From Leptospira brenneri (lineage in GTDB: Bacteria > Spirochaetota > Leptospiria > Leptospirales > Leptospiraceae), in the NCBI RefSeq assembly GCF_002812125.1, contig NZ_NPDQ01000003.1, positions 248,001-312,000 on the forward strand: DNA of 64,000 nucleotides, read 5' to 3'. The position numbers and the translations under genes were made by a program. This document shows positions 17,814 to 25,320 of this stretch, piece by piece; position 1 is the first letter of the stretch; every line of letters starts with the position of its first letter. The notes under the pieces were generated by a model. That model was not told the DNA's origin, ran no database searches, and worked only from the letters and a program-made list of their open reading frames with translations.

Positions 17814-18071
17814 ATGTCAGAAAATACACGCAAGTATCTGGAAACTTCTCAGATCATCCCTTCCAAAGGAATGTCTTACACTATGTATGAAATCGAAGGC
17901 CAAGATACCATCTTAAGAATGCTCACCTTCATCCCAGACAATGATGAGATCCATATCTATCCAAAACCGCCGGTAAAGAAACTGTATAAACCAGAACTTT
18001 GTAAAAAGGTAGAGGAAAACGAATTTTTGGGTCTTTGGTCAATGGGAGAAGAAAGAAAGGCGGGAAATTAG
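17814..18071 (+). CDS. Small protein of unknown function
   Basis: An 85-residue protein beginning MSENTRKYLETSQIIPSKGM, with a predicted beta-rich centre (YTMYEIEGQDTILRMLTFIP) and a Pro/Lys-rich segment (IYPKPPVKKLYKPEL). It lies 52 bases after the MocR gene and 7 bases before the tRNA-Phe 3' end. No family recognised. Its codon pattern resembles its neighbours, which supports it being real. Confidence 0.6.
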   Translation: MSENTRKYLETSQIIPSKGMSYTMYEIEGQDTILRMLTFIPDNDEIHIYPKPPVKKLYKPELCKKVEENEFLGLWSMGEERKAGN

Positions 18072-18078
18072 GCAACCG

Positions 18079-18151
<73 letters not shown>

Positions 18152-18221
18152 TTCGGTTACGACCAAGGTATTTTTCCAGATCACCCTGTCAACGAACCTT
18201 TATATTTTTTGTGAGGATACT

Positions 18222-19157
18222 ATGAAGACCCCCAGGAAATCAGTTTCTACCAGCATTTTTTTTGCACTCCTATCCCTCCACTGTGCATCAACTCTTCACA
18301 AAACAGGAATTAGCCTAGAAAGATTCAGATCCAGTTTAGAAACAAAATCGATTCTTGTTGATGGCCTAAACTGGAAATACACAGAAAAATTTGGAGAAGG
18401 AGAAACCTTACCCGTAATACATGGGTTTGGTGGAGACAAAGACCATTGGACCAGGTTTTCAAGACACCTGCCTGATAGGTTTCGAGTCGTAGCTCCTGAC
18501 CTACCCGGTTTTGGGGAATCAGACAAACCAGAAGGAATCAGTTACACCCAAGAAGCACAAGCAGATAGGCTCAACCAATTTGCCGAGGCACTCGGGCTGG
18601 AGCATTTTCATATCGCAGGGAATTCTATGGGTGGTGGAATCGCAGGAATCTTTGCAGCCAAATATCCAAATAAAGTAAAAACTCTCATTCTATTTGATAA
18701 TGCAGGAATCAAAAGTCCCACTCCGAGCGAAATGCAAACGATCGAGATGGCAGGAAACCCAAGCCCCCTCCTTCTCACAAGTCCGGAAGACTTTGATCGT
18801 TTGATTTCCTTTACCTTTGTCAAACCACCTTACCTTCCCTCATTTTTAAAAACATATTTCGCCAACAAATCTTTTGCAAATAGAGATTGGAATGCTTCCA
18901 TCCTAAAACAGATACGCAAAGAAGGTTACTTTTTAGAAAAGGAACTGGAGGAAATTAAGTCACCAACTCTTGTGATTTGGGGAAAAGAAGACAAAGTAAT
19001 CCATCATTCCGTAACGGAAGTATTAAAGAAAAAAATAAAAACCAAACTAGAAATCGTAATCCTAGAGAATATGGGCCATGCTCCTATGATCGAAGATCCC
19101 AATTTATCCGCACAAATCGTACAAAACTGGATCGGCAAATTAAAAATAAATAACTGA
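18222..19157 (+). CDS. Alpha/beta hydrolase, probable lipoprotein
   Basis: A 311-residue hydrolase with an N-terminal export signal ending in LLSLHC, a plausible spirochaetal lipobox. The catalytic triad is visible: nucleophile in AGNSMGGGIAG, Asp in VIWGKEDKVI, and His in ENMGHAPMIEDP; the oxyanion region is IHGFGGDKDHW. It resembles esterases and C-C hydrolases of the MhpC type; the substrate is unknown. GAGGA lies just before the ATG. It would act at the membrane outer face or in the periplasm. Confidence 0.85.
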   Translation: MKTPRKSVSTSIFFALLSLHCASTLHKTGISLERFRSSLETKSILVDGLNWKYTEKFGEGETLPVIHGFGGDKDHWTRFSRHLPDRFRVVAPDLPGFGESDKPEGISYTQEAQADRLNQFAEALGLEHFHIAGNSMGGGIAGIFAAKYPNKVKTLILFDNAGIKSPTPSEMQTIEMAGNPSPLLLTSPEDFDRLISFTFVKPPYLPSFLKTYFANKSFANRDWNASILKQIRKEGYFLEKELEEIKSPTLVIWGKEDKVIHHSVTEVLKKKIKTKLEIVILENMGHAPMIEDPNLSAQIVQNWIGKLKINN

Positions 19158-19217
19158 TTTGTTCCAAATAACTTTAGTATTTTTTTTCTAATCTAACTAA
19201 AAAAAATACTTGTACTT

Positions 19218-19247
19218 TCACGGGTTTTTTATGTTATAAACCCGTGA
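19218..19247. promoter_or_regulatory. Perfect inverted repeat overlapping the coaE start codon
   Basis: TCACGGGTTT (19218-19227) faces AAACCCGTGA (19238-19247) over a 10-base centre. The right arm contains the GTG start of coaE (19244), and TTATAA (19234-19239) with TTGTAC 18 bases upstream (19210-19215) gives a possible promoter. It may be an operator across the promoter or an RNA hairpin hiding the start; no T tract follows, so it is not a standard terminator. Confidence 0.5.
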
Positions 19248-19864
19248 GTCCAAAACATAACAACAAAACTTTAATCGGAATTACCGGATCCATTGGTTCG
19301 GGAAAGTCGACTGTACTTGCTATGTTTGGCGAGCTTGGTGCGGAAGCAGTAAGTTCGGACTCCATTGCTCGTCAATTCACCGAACCAAATAGTCCCGTGA
19401 TTAGCGAACTTGTATCCATTTTCGGCAAATCCATTCTGGACGAAAAAGGTTCTCCGGTAAGATCCAAAATTGCAGAACTTGCTTTTTCCGATCAGACAAA
19501 GCTAACAGCTCTAAATGGGTTACTCCATCCACTCATTCGTAAATCTTTTCACGAATTTTTAAATTCAAGGAAAGACGGAAGCATCATTGCCTGGGAAGTT
19601 CCTCTCCTCTTTGAAACCGATGCCCATACACTCTGCGACTTTACAGTTACCATTGCCGTAAGTCCAGAAGTAGCTTGGGAACGAGTCCAAACTCGCGGTG
19701 GGATGACGGAGGAAGATTTCAAAAAACGAAATACCGCCCAAATGGATTTAGAGAAAAAAAAGTCTCTCTCCGATTTCGTCGTAACGAACGATAATCAAAG
19801 GGAAGAGTTAAAAAAACAAATCGAAATTATTTATAAAGAAATTCAACAAAGGATTCAAAAATGA
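19244..19864 (+). CDS. coaE: Dephospho-CoA kinase (CoaE)
   Basis: A 206-residue P-loop kinase catalysing the final step of CoA synthesis. GITGSIGSGKST is the Walker A loop; SSDSIARQF follows, then LHPLIR and WEVPLLFET, and RTRGGMTEEDFKKR-type lid residues. The start is GTG with no Shine-Dalgarno, and no better start is present before the P-loop. It overlaps the following SPOR gene by 4 bases. Confidence 0.93.
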   Translation: MSPKHNNKTLIGITGSIGSGKSTVLAMFGELGAEAVSSDSIARQFTEPNSPVISELVSIFGKSILDEKGSPVRSKIAELAFSDQTKLTALNGLLHPLIRKSFHEFLNSRKDGSIIAWEVPLLFETDAHTLCDFTVTIAVSPEVAWERVQTRGGMTEEDFKKRNTAQMDLEKKKSLSDFVVTNDNQREELKKQIEIIYKEIQQRIQK

Positions 19865-20646
19865 AAGAAAGAGTATTTTACGTGATCAACTTAGACAAAC
19901 AAAGAATTGGAGTTTTGTCCCTCTTTCTTTTTGCCTTATTCTTTTCGATTTTTTTCCTGGGTGTTTCTGTCGGCAAAGGAAAAGCAGAGGAAACACAAAG
20001 CCTCTACAAGAAGGCCGAACTGACACAAACGACAGAAGCGAGTGATGCATCCATCCCTGCTCCAACTGCGGTAACACCGAATCCTGCAGATACGGCAACG
20101 GGAACTAGTGTAGCTTCTTCTCTTGTACAAGGAACAAAAACCAAAGAACAAACGAACTTGAACCAAGAAATTCCAATGGCAGATGTTGGAAATAATCCCT
20201 ACTTCGTAGAAACTTCCACTGCCAAAGATGAAGAAGAAGAGAAAAAACAACAAGTAGTAGATTTAACCAAACGTTCCGAAAAACGAAGTTTGGCCAACAA
20301 ACAGGAAGAACGATTTAAAAACTTGGCTCCTAGTTCCAAACCAACAAAGTCACATAAGAATTCAGAACAAACTTTAAGTTCAAAGTCGGAAGGGAAACAG
20401 TTTACGATCCAACTAGCTGCCTTTACCAGCAGACAATCGGCGGAAACATTTTTATCACAACTAAAATCAGATAACCATGGCAAACTCACTGCTAAAACAT
20501 TTATTGTAGTAAAGAACGGTTTCTTTGTGGTCCAAATGGGTAAATCCAAAGACAAAGCAACTCTTTCCAAAACTCTATCCAAAACTTCCATGCCAAAAGA
20601 AATCAAATCCAAGGCTATGGTTGTCACTTACCAACCGCTTTCGTAA
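19861..20646 (+). CDS. SPOR-domain membrane protein
   Basis: A 261-residue bitopic protein: short cytoplasmic N-terminus, one membrane helix (about residues 17-38, GVLSLFLFALFFSIFFLGVS), a low-complexity periplasmic linker rich in Thr, Ser, Lys and Glu, and a C-terminal SPOR domain (FTIQLAAFTSRQSAETFLSQ to the end). SPOR domains bind denuded glycan strands at the division septum, so a septal role like that of FtsN or DedD is plausible. Coupled to coaE by ATGA and followed by a terminator. Confidence 0.85.
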   Translation: MKERVFYVINLDKQRIGVLSLFLFALFFSIFFLGVSVGKGKAEETQSLYKKAELTQTTEASDASIPAPTAVTPNPADTATGTSVASSLVQGTKTKEQTNLNQEIPMADVGNNPYFVETSTAKDEEEEKKQQVVDLTKRSEKRSLANKQEERFKNLAPSSKPTKSHKNSEQTLSSKSEGKQFTIQLAAFTSRQSAETFLSQLKSDNHGKLTAKTFIVVKNGFFVVQMGKSKDKATLSKTLSKTSMPKEIKSKAMVVTYQPLS

Positions 20647-20676
20647 AAATAGAGATCGTCAAAAACCTTGGCTTTC

Positions 20677-20709
20677 GGCTTTCCTAATTGATTTTAGGAG
20701 AGCCTTTTT
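20677..20709 (+). terminator. Rho-independent terminator after the SPOR gene
   Basis: GGCTTTCCTAA (20677-20687) pairs with TTAGGAGAGCC (20694-20704), one G-T pair, 6-base loop, followed by five T. It closes the coaE-SPOR transcript. Confidence 0.88.
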
Positions 20710-20778
20710 CTAATTTCCACCGAACTCAGGTGAGAAATTATTTGCAAATTCATAATAGAGAGATTCTCTAATCCTAGA

Positions 20779-21180
20779 ATGGAAGAATCGGAAATTCCCC
20801 ACCACAGTCTCACCTACGGGACCAGTCGATTGGCACCCTCCATCAGTCTTGTTGATCGAGCCAAAGAAATTGAAATGGCGGAAGAATCCGTCAAACTCCA
20901 TGTCCACGGAAAATTAGAAATCATTGCAAACCAAATCAGACGCTTGAAAGAAGAAGCGGAACAGATTTTAGAACAAGCAGAAAAAGATATCGAACTCCAC
21001 AAAGCTCGGTGTCAGTTTGAAAAGAAACCGGGTCAAATTATTCATCTGTATGAAAAAGAAACTGGGACTTATTTTTCTCTTCTGTCACCGAATGATTGGG
21101 GAAAGAACCCACCCCATCCTTATAAAGGATCTTATACAATGAATCCTGATAGAAGTTTTATAGAAATTCTTAAATCTTAA
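20779..21180 (+). CDS. DUF2452-family protein
   Basis: A 133-residue protein. A central helical segment (KLEIIANQIRRLKEEAEQIL) precedes a C-terminal block FEKKPGQIIHLYEKETGTYF, LLSPNDWG and PYKGSYTMNPDRSF, the pattern I associate with DUF2452. Function unknown; the family is soluble and cytoplasmic. No Shine-Dalgarno is visible; TCTAAT ends 6 bases before the ATG, so a leaderless transcript is possible. The VanW gene follows by 15 bases. Confidence 0.72.
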   Translation: MEESEIPHHSLTYGTSRLAPSISLVDRAKEIEMAEESVKLHVHGKLEIIANQIRRLKEEAEQILEQAEKDIELHKARCQFEKKPGQIIHLYEKETGTYFSLLSPNDWGKNPPHPYKGSYTMNPDRSFIEILKS

Positions 21181-21195
21181 AAATAACAACTAACT

Positions 21196-21894
21196 TTGAT
21201 TTCTCGACTCAAACTGATCATAAAAAGTAGTAGAAGAACCCTCGGAGCGATTCTAAAGGGAAACTACTTTCAGTACGGGCTACAACCAAATAAAATTTCA
21301 GAATGGAACGAAGAAACAACGCTTAGTCTACCCATTTTTGATTCACCTTTAAAAGTAGGAAAACTTCAAAACCTTCGCATAGCCATTGCCAACTTAAACG
21401 GCCGCATCCTATTTCCTGGAAAGATTTTTTCCTTTTGGTATGAACTGGGAAATCCAACTCTTGCCAAAGGTTACACTGAAGGACGTGTGATTCGAAATGG
21501 ACTCGTTGGTTCCGAAATTGCCGGTGGCCTTTGTCAATTATCAGGAATTATTTACTACTTATCTTTAGAACTGGGACTAGAAGTTTTGGAACGTTTTCCA
21601 CACTCTCGTGATTTGTACACAGAAAATACGAGGTTTACACCTCTGGGAACTGATGCCTCAGTCGTTTATCCTACAAAAGATTTAAGGATTCAAAACAGTT
21701 TTCCATTTCCTTTATTATTCGAATTTGATCTTACCGATACGGTCCTAAGATTTCGCATTCGATCAGAAAAACCATTAAAACGAGCGAAACTTTACTTCCA
21801 ACAAACAAATCACAATGGACATTCGAATGTCCAAGTATTTCGAGAAACAAATGAAAATCCCATCTTATGTTCTTCCGATGATTACCTTTTATAA
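21196..21894 (+). CDS. VanW family protein
   Basis: A 232-residue protein that begins with TTG and no clear ribosome-binding site. The VanW core is evident: NLRIAIANLNGRILFPGKIFSFW, then YTEGRVIRNG, AGGLCQLSGIIYY and ERFPHSRDL. The VanW domain is named for an accessory gene of vancomycin clusters and is widespread, with unknown activity linked to cell-wall or surface processes. There is no signal peptide, so it is probably cytoplasmic. Its 3' end overlaps the following membrane-protein gene by about 44 bases. Confidence 0.85.
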   Translation: MISRLKLIIKSSRRTLGAILKGNYFQYGLQPNKISEWNEETTLSLPIFDSPLKVGKLQNLRIAIANLNGRILFPGKIFSFWYELGNPTLAKGYTEGRVIRNGLVGSEIAGGLCQLSGIIYYLSLELGLEVLERFPHSRDLYTENTRFTPLGTDASVVYPTKDLRIQNSFPFPLLFEFDLTDTVLRFRIRSEKPLKRAKLYFQQTNHNGHSNVQVFRETNENPILCSSDDYLL

Positions 21895-23344
21895 ACAGAA
21901 ATCACTTGTTACCGGTCTTTTTCTGCTAGTCGTTAGTTTACAACTCACCGTTCAATTTAGTTCGTCTTTTGCGTTTGGAGCCGATGGTTACTATTATGCT
22001 GCACAAGTAAATTCTTATCTTACGAAAGGAAGGTTCTTTAGTCCAGATGTATCACCCGTTTTGTATGGACTTGTTTATTTTTCAAAACTGGGAACCGATA
22101 TTGTCGTTACAAACAAGATTTTTGTTTCGTTCCTAGTAGGATTTTTATTCCTTGCGGGTTACCGCTTGGCGCTAGAACTCACCCAAAAAGAATCTATTTC
22201 CGTCCTTCTTGGACTCATCTTAGTTTCTTCCTCATATTTACCACATTTCAGTTTTAACTTTATTAAAAACTTAAGTGGCATTCTCTTTTTCATCTTATTT
22301 CTCACAGAACTGTATATTTTAGAACGAAATGAAAACAAAACTAAGTTAGTAAATTTTTTCCGTTTGGGACTTAGTTTTCTATTGGTATTTTTTAGTCATA
22401 AACTCACCGCAGGAATTTCCTTTTGTTTTTTATTGCCTCTCGTTTGGAAAAAAATTCCCATCCCGAAAATCTACAGAATTTCTATTCTTTTCGGATTACT
22501 AATCATTCTGGTTTGCCTGAATTTTGTTTTTCCCAATCTCCTCCACTGGAAAGATCTAAAAACCGTTTTTACAGAAAATTTAGAATTCCAATTTCTATCT
22601 CCGTTTTATCGATACGCCGAGTTATATCCTACATTTACCTTTGAACAAATTTTATTTTTCCTTTCTCCTGTGTTCTATTTATTCACAAGATCAAAATTAA
22701 ATAAGGAAAAAAAATCATTTTACGACTCATTACTGATCTTATTTTTTTTCATTTCCTTACCTATCTTTAGTTATACGGCCTTTAGTTTTCCATTTCGATT
22801 GTTTTTACTTGTTTTTCTACCGGCAAGTTTCTTATTTCTTCCTTTTCTTTCAAAAATCAAATCAGAAATCATCATAGGAATTCTAATCCTTTTAGTTCCA
22901 ATTTATCAGTATTTTACATTAATTCGCGGGAAAGAATTCAACAACCAAGACTATAAACTTTATTCCATCTTACTTCCTTTATTCCAATTTCCCCCAAATA
23001 CTCTTATCATCGTTCATCAAGGATTTGATTATTTTATTTGTTATCATAAAGCGGGGGATGCTTTTCACTTTTTACCGGAAGAAAAACACAAAACGAGACC
23101 CATCTACCGAATTGTGTACGGAGTGTCCGCAAGCGATTATAAAAACTATCTTCCGAAAGATACGAAGATCCAATATATGCCAGGATTTTATTCTGTTTTA
23201 GAGGAAAGAGTATGGCAGGAATTTTTAAAAAAACTTCCTGCCGAAACAAAAAACCGTATTTTAGATTGGAGAAATCCTCATACGTCCAGGACGGATTCTA
23301 TGATAAGAAATGAATCCTTTAAGGGGAAGAGTAAGAAGATTTAG
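21851..23344 (+). CDS. Polytopic membrane protein, possible GT-C-type glycosyltransferase
   Basis: About 497 residues with at least ten hydrophobic segments. After the first membrane helix comes FGADGYYYAAQVNSYLTKGR, a loop with an acidic residue placed as in GT-C glycosyltransferases that use polyprenyl-phosphate sugars; the C-terminal about 120 residues are soluble. The frame is open from 21815, but GAGAAA ahead of the ATG at 21851 favours that start (21878 is an alternative). It overlaps the VanW gene, implying coupling. The GT-C assignment is a guess from topology. Its end overlaps the convergent SH3 gene by 26 bases. Confidence 0.7.
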   Translation: MKIPSYVLPMITFYKQKSLVTGLFLLVVSLQLTVQFSSSFAFGADGYYYAAQVNSYLTKGRFFSPDVSPVLYGLVYFSKLGTDIVVTNKIFVSFLVGFLFLAGYRLALELTQKESISVLLGLILVSSSYLPHFSFNFIKNLSGILFFILFLTELYILERNENKTKLVNFFRLGLSFLLVFFSHKLTAGISFCFLLPLVWKKIPIPKIYRISILFGLLIILVCLNFVFPNLLHWKDLKTVFTENLEFQFLSPFYRYAELYPTFTFEQILFFLSPVFYLFTRSKLNKEKKSFYDSLLILFFFISLPIFSYTAFSFPFRLFLLVFLPASFLFLPFLSKIKSEIIIGILILLVPIYQYFTLIRGKEFNNQDYKLYSILLPLFQFPPNTLIIVHQGFDYFICYHKAGDAFHFLPEEKHKTRPIYRIVYGVSASDYKNYLPKDTKIQYMPGFYSVLEERVWQEFLKKLPAETKNRILDWRNPHTSRTDSMIRNESFKGKSKKI

Positions 23345-24077
23345 TGTAAGCGTATTCACTTTTACAAGCAGAATCTTTTTCTTTTTTCTCAATGAGTAAC
23401 AACAGTTTTTCGTTACAAACGTAAAAATACAAATCTTGTTTTCCGGTAACAGGGTAAGTGCTAAGCGAAACTAAATGACTATCTGAATCCGAATATCCGA
23501 AATAAGCATTATTGTAAGCAGTTCTTTCTTCCTCCGTTTGTGGGAATTGGATAAAAATGGAAGGACGAACCAGTCGAGATTTTGTATCCAAAACTAGATG
23601 GTCTGAATAGACATCAAACACTCCTTCTAATTTTTCACTGATGCCAGAATATTGATTAAACATACGGAAAACAAAACTTTCTCCATCAAACTCAATTGTA
23701 TTCGAACAGTCCATTCGGTCAGGGATTGTGCAGAAAACAAAATTCCCTTGAACTGCTGCAATTATCGCATCCCTCGATTCTACTTTGGTAACGGATAGAT
23801 ACCCACCAAACACCCAACCAGTAATTTCTTTGGATTGAATGCGGTACCAAAAAGCAGAAATTCCATCGATTTCGACATCCTTCTCCGATCGCTCCAAAAC
23901 CTTAACCTCATCCCCAAGATTAAATTTTCCAACCTTCTCTCCATCGAGTGTGGGAGTTTTTCGAGCATTTAGCACTGTAGCAGAAATAAATACATTTTGA
24001 CCGACTTCGATTGTAGGTGTTTTTTTACACTGAAACAAAACCAGGGAAGTTAAGAAAACAAGGAACAATTTCTTCAT
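23319..24077 (-). CDS. SH3-domain lipoprotein
   Basis: A 252-residue protein with lipoprotein signal MKKLFLVFLTSLVLFQC followed by Lys-Lys. Residues about 28-100 are a bacterial SH3 domain: VLNARKTPTLDGEKVGKFNLG, then WYRIQSKEITGWVFGGYL. The remaining about 150 residues show no known domain but include two possible disulfide cysteines (FCTIPDRMDC). SH3b lipoproteins usually bind peptidoglycan or peptides. It is convergent with the membrane-protein gene, sharing 26 bases. Confidence 0.82.
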   Translation of the reverse strand: MKKLFLVFLTSLVLFQCKKTPTIEVGQNVFISATVLNARKTPTLDGEKVGKFNLGDEVKVLERSEKDVEIDGISAFWYRIQSKEITGWVFGGYLSVTKVESRDAIIAAVQGNFVFCTIPDRMDCSNTIEFDGESFVFRMFNQYSGISEKLEGVFDVYSDHLVLDTKSRLVRPSIFIQFPQTEEERTAYNNAYFGYSDSDSHLVSLSTYPVTGKQDLYFYVCNEKLLLLIEKKEKDSACKSEYAYTKSSYSSP

Positions 24078-24185
24078 GGAAGGAATCGTCTTTTTCTAGA
24101 GAAATTTTGGCAAGACAAATTGTAGGTGAATGAGAAAGAATTACCACCTAATTTTCCATAGGTGGTTTGGTTTAGAACTTCGGAC

Positions 24186-24587
24186 CTATTTAGTAAACAG
24201 GGAAGCTAAAGAAGAAAGCTGTGAAGTGATATCGTTCGCAGGTTCTTTTCCATCAGGAGAAAGTTTATCGATCACTATTGGCAATAAATTTCCAATGAGA
24301 CCCGCAGTTGCATCTGAATCTAACCCCACTTTTTTGGCTAATTCTTGCACAGAATCGCTTCCTAAAACCTTCATCACATCTGCGGCACCAATGTTCACAT
24401 TGTCTCCTGTTCCCACCCATGAGGAAGCAGCTTCCGCAAACCCTTTATCTTTGAATTTTTGGACAATTCCAGAAACCCCTCCATTGTCTTCGATGATCTT
24501 TTGGATTCCAGAAACAATTTGGGGATTGTTTTGTACCAGCTCTACTGCCTGAGCTGCAACGGCTTTCAAACTTTCAAAAAAACTCAT
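24186..24587 (-). CDS. YidB/DUF937-like protein
   Basis: A 133-residue protein. GGVSGIVQKFKDKGFAEAAS, SWVGTGDNVNI, DVMKVLGSDSVQELAKKVGL and LIGNLLPIVIDKLSPDG reproduce the YidB-like (DUF937-related) pattern: a helical domain with a conserved SWVGTG loop. Function is not established. There is no signal peptide. It stands alone on its strand between the SH3 gene and the divergent RibD-like gene. Confidence 0.8.
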   Translation of the reverse strand: MSFFESLKAVAAQAVELVQNNPQIVSGIQKIIEDNGGVSGIVQKFKDKGFAEAASSWVGTGDNVNIGAADVMKVLGSDSVQELAKKVGLDSDATAGLIGNLLPIVIDKLSPDGKEPANDITSQLSSLASLFTK

Positions 24588-24701
24588 GCGAAAGATTCTC
24601 GTAAAAAGTTTGGAAAAGAAAAGTTCTTTTTTGGGAATGCTATTTTTTATTTCCTAATTTTTACATTGCGAATGAACCTCCCGATCTTTTCTAATGACTC
24701 T

Positions 24702-25271
24702 ATGAAAACCCAAGGAACCCTTTCTGCATTTTTATTTTTATCACTCGATGGATTTTATAAAGGAGAAAACGAAGATATCTCCTGGCATTCTCATGGTGCA
24801 GAGGAATCTAAATTTTCAGAAGAAAATCTAAACTCAGGAAACACCCTGCTCTTTGGAAAACGAACCTTTCTAATGATGGAATCGTTTTGGACAAGTCCAG
24901 ATGCCTTCCGAATTTTTCCCATTGTCACCGAACAAATGCAAAATGCTCAAAAACTAGTCCTTTCGCATTCAGAACTAAACACTACTTGGGAAAACACAGG
25001 CCCTCTTGCAGCCAACTGGAGAGACGACCTAACAAAGCGGAAAGAGAAAGGTATAAATATTACAATTCTCGGAAGTGGTGAAGTCTTCCGGCAATGTTGT
25101 GATCTGGAAATCATAGATCACTTTTCCCTGATGATTGATCCCATAGCCATAGGGAAAGGTGAATCTCTGTTCGGGGGACTAAAATCTATACAATCTTTTA
25201 CACTCGAATCATCAAGAACCTTTGCTAGTGGATCGGTATTATTGAATTATAAAAAATTAATAAAAAAATAA
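24702..25271 (+). CDS. RibD C-terminal / dihydrofolate-reductase-like protein
   Basis: A 189-residue protein of the RibD C-terminal superfamily (often annotated dihydrofolate reductase family). It shows LFLSLDGFYKGENEDISWH at the start, LLFGKRTFLMMESFW (NADPH-binding turn), and NITILGSGEVFRQ with DHFSLMIDPIAIGKG near the end. These stand-alone proteins are probably NAD(P)H reductases with unknown substrates. The frame is open back to 24459, but similarity starts about residue 5 of the ATG at 24702; 24672 is an alternative. No Shine-Dalgarno. Confidence 0.82.
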   Translation: MKTQGTLSAFLFLSLDGFYKGENEDISWHSHGAEESKFSEENLNSGNTLLFGKRTFLMMESFWTSPDAFRIFPIVTEQMQNAQKLVLSHSELNTTWENTGPLAANWRDDLTKRKEKGINITILGSGEVFRQCCDLEIIDHFSLMIDPIAIGKGESLFGGLKSIQSFTLESSRTFASGSVLLNYKKLIKK

Positions 25272-25320
25272 ATCATTGCGTCCCGATTGACCGAACCAAA
25301 CATTAATCCATTGTTAGTTT

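Noticed and set aside
19218..19247. Rho-independent terminator for the hydrolase gene
   Set aside because: The inverted repeat is perfect but no T tract follows the second arm and it contains the coaE start codon.
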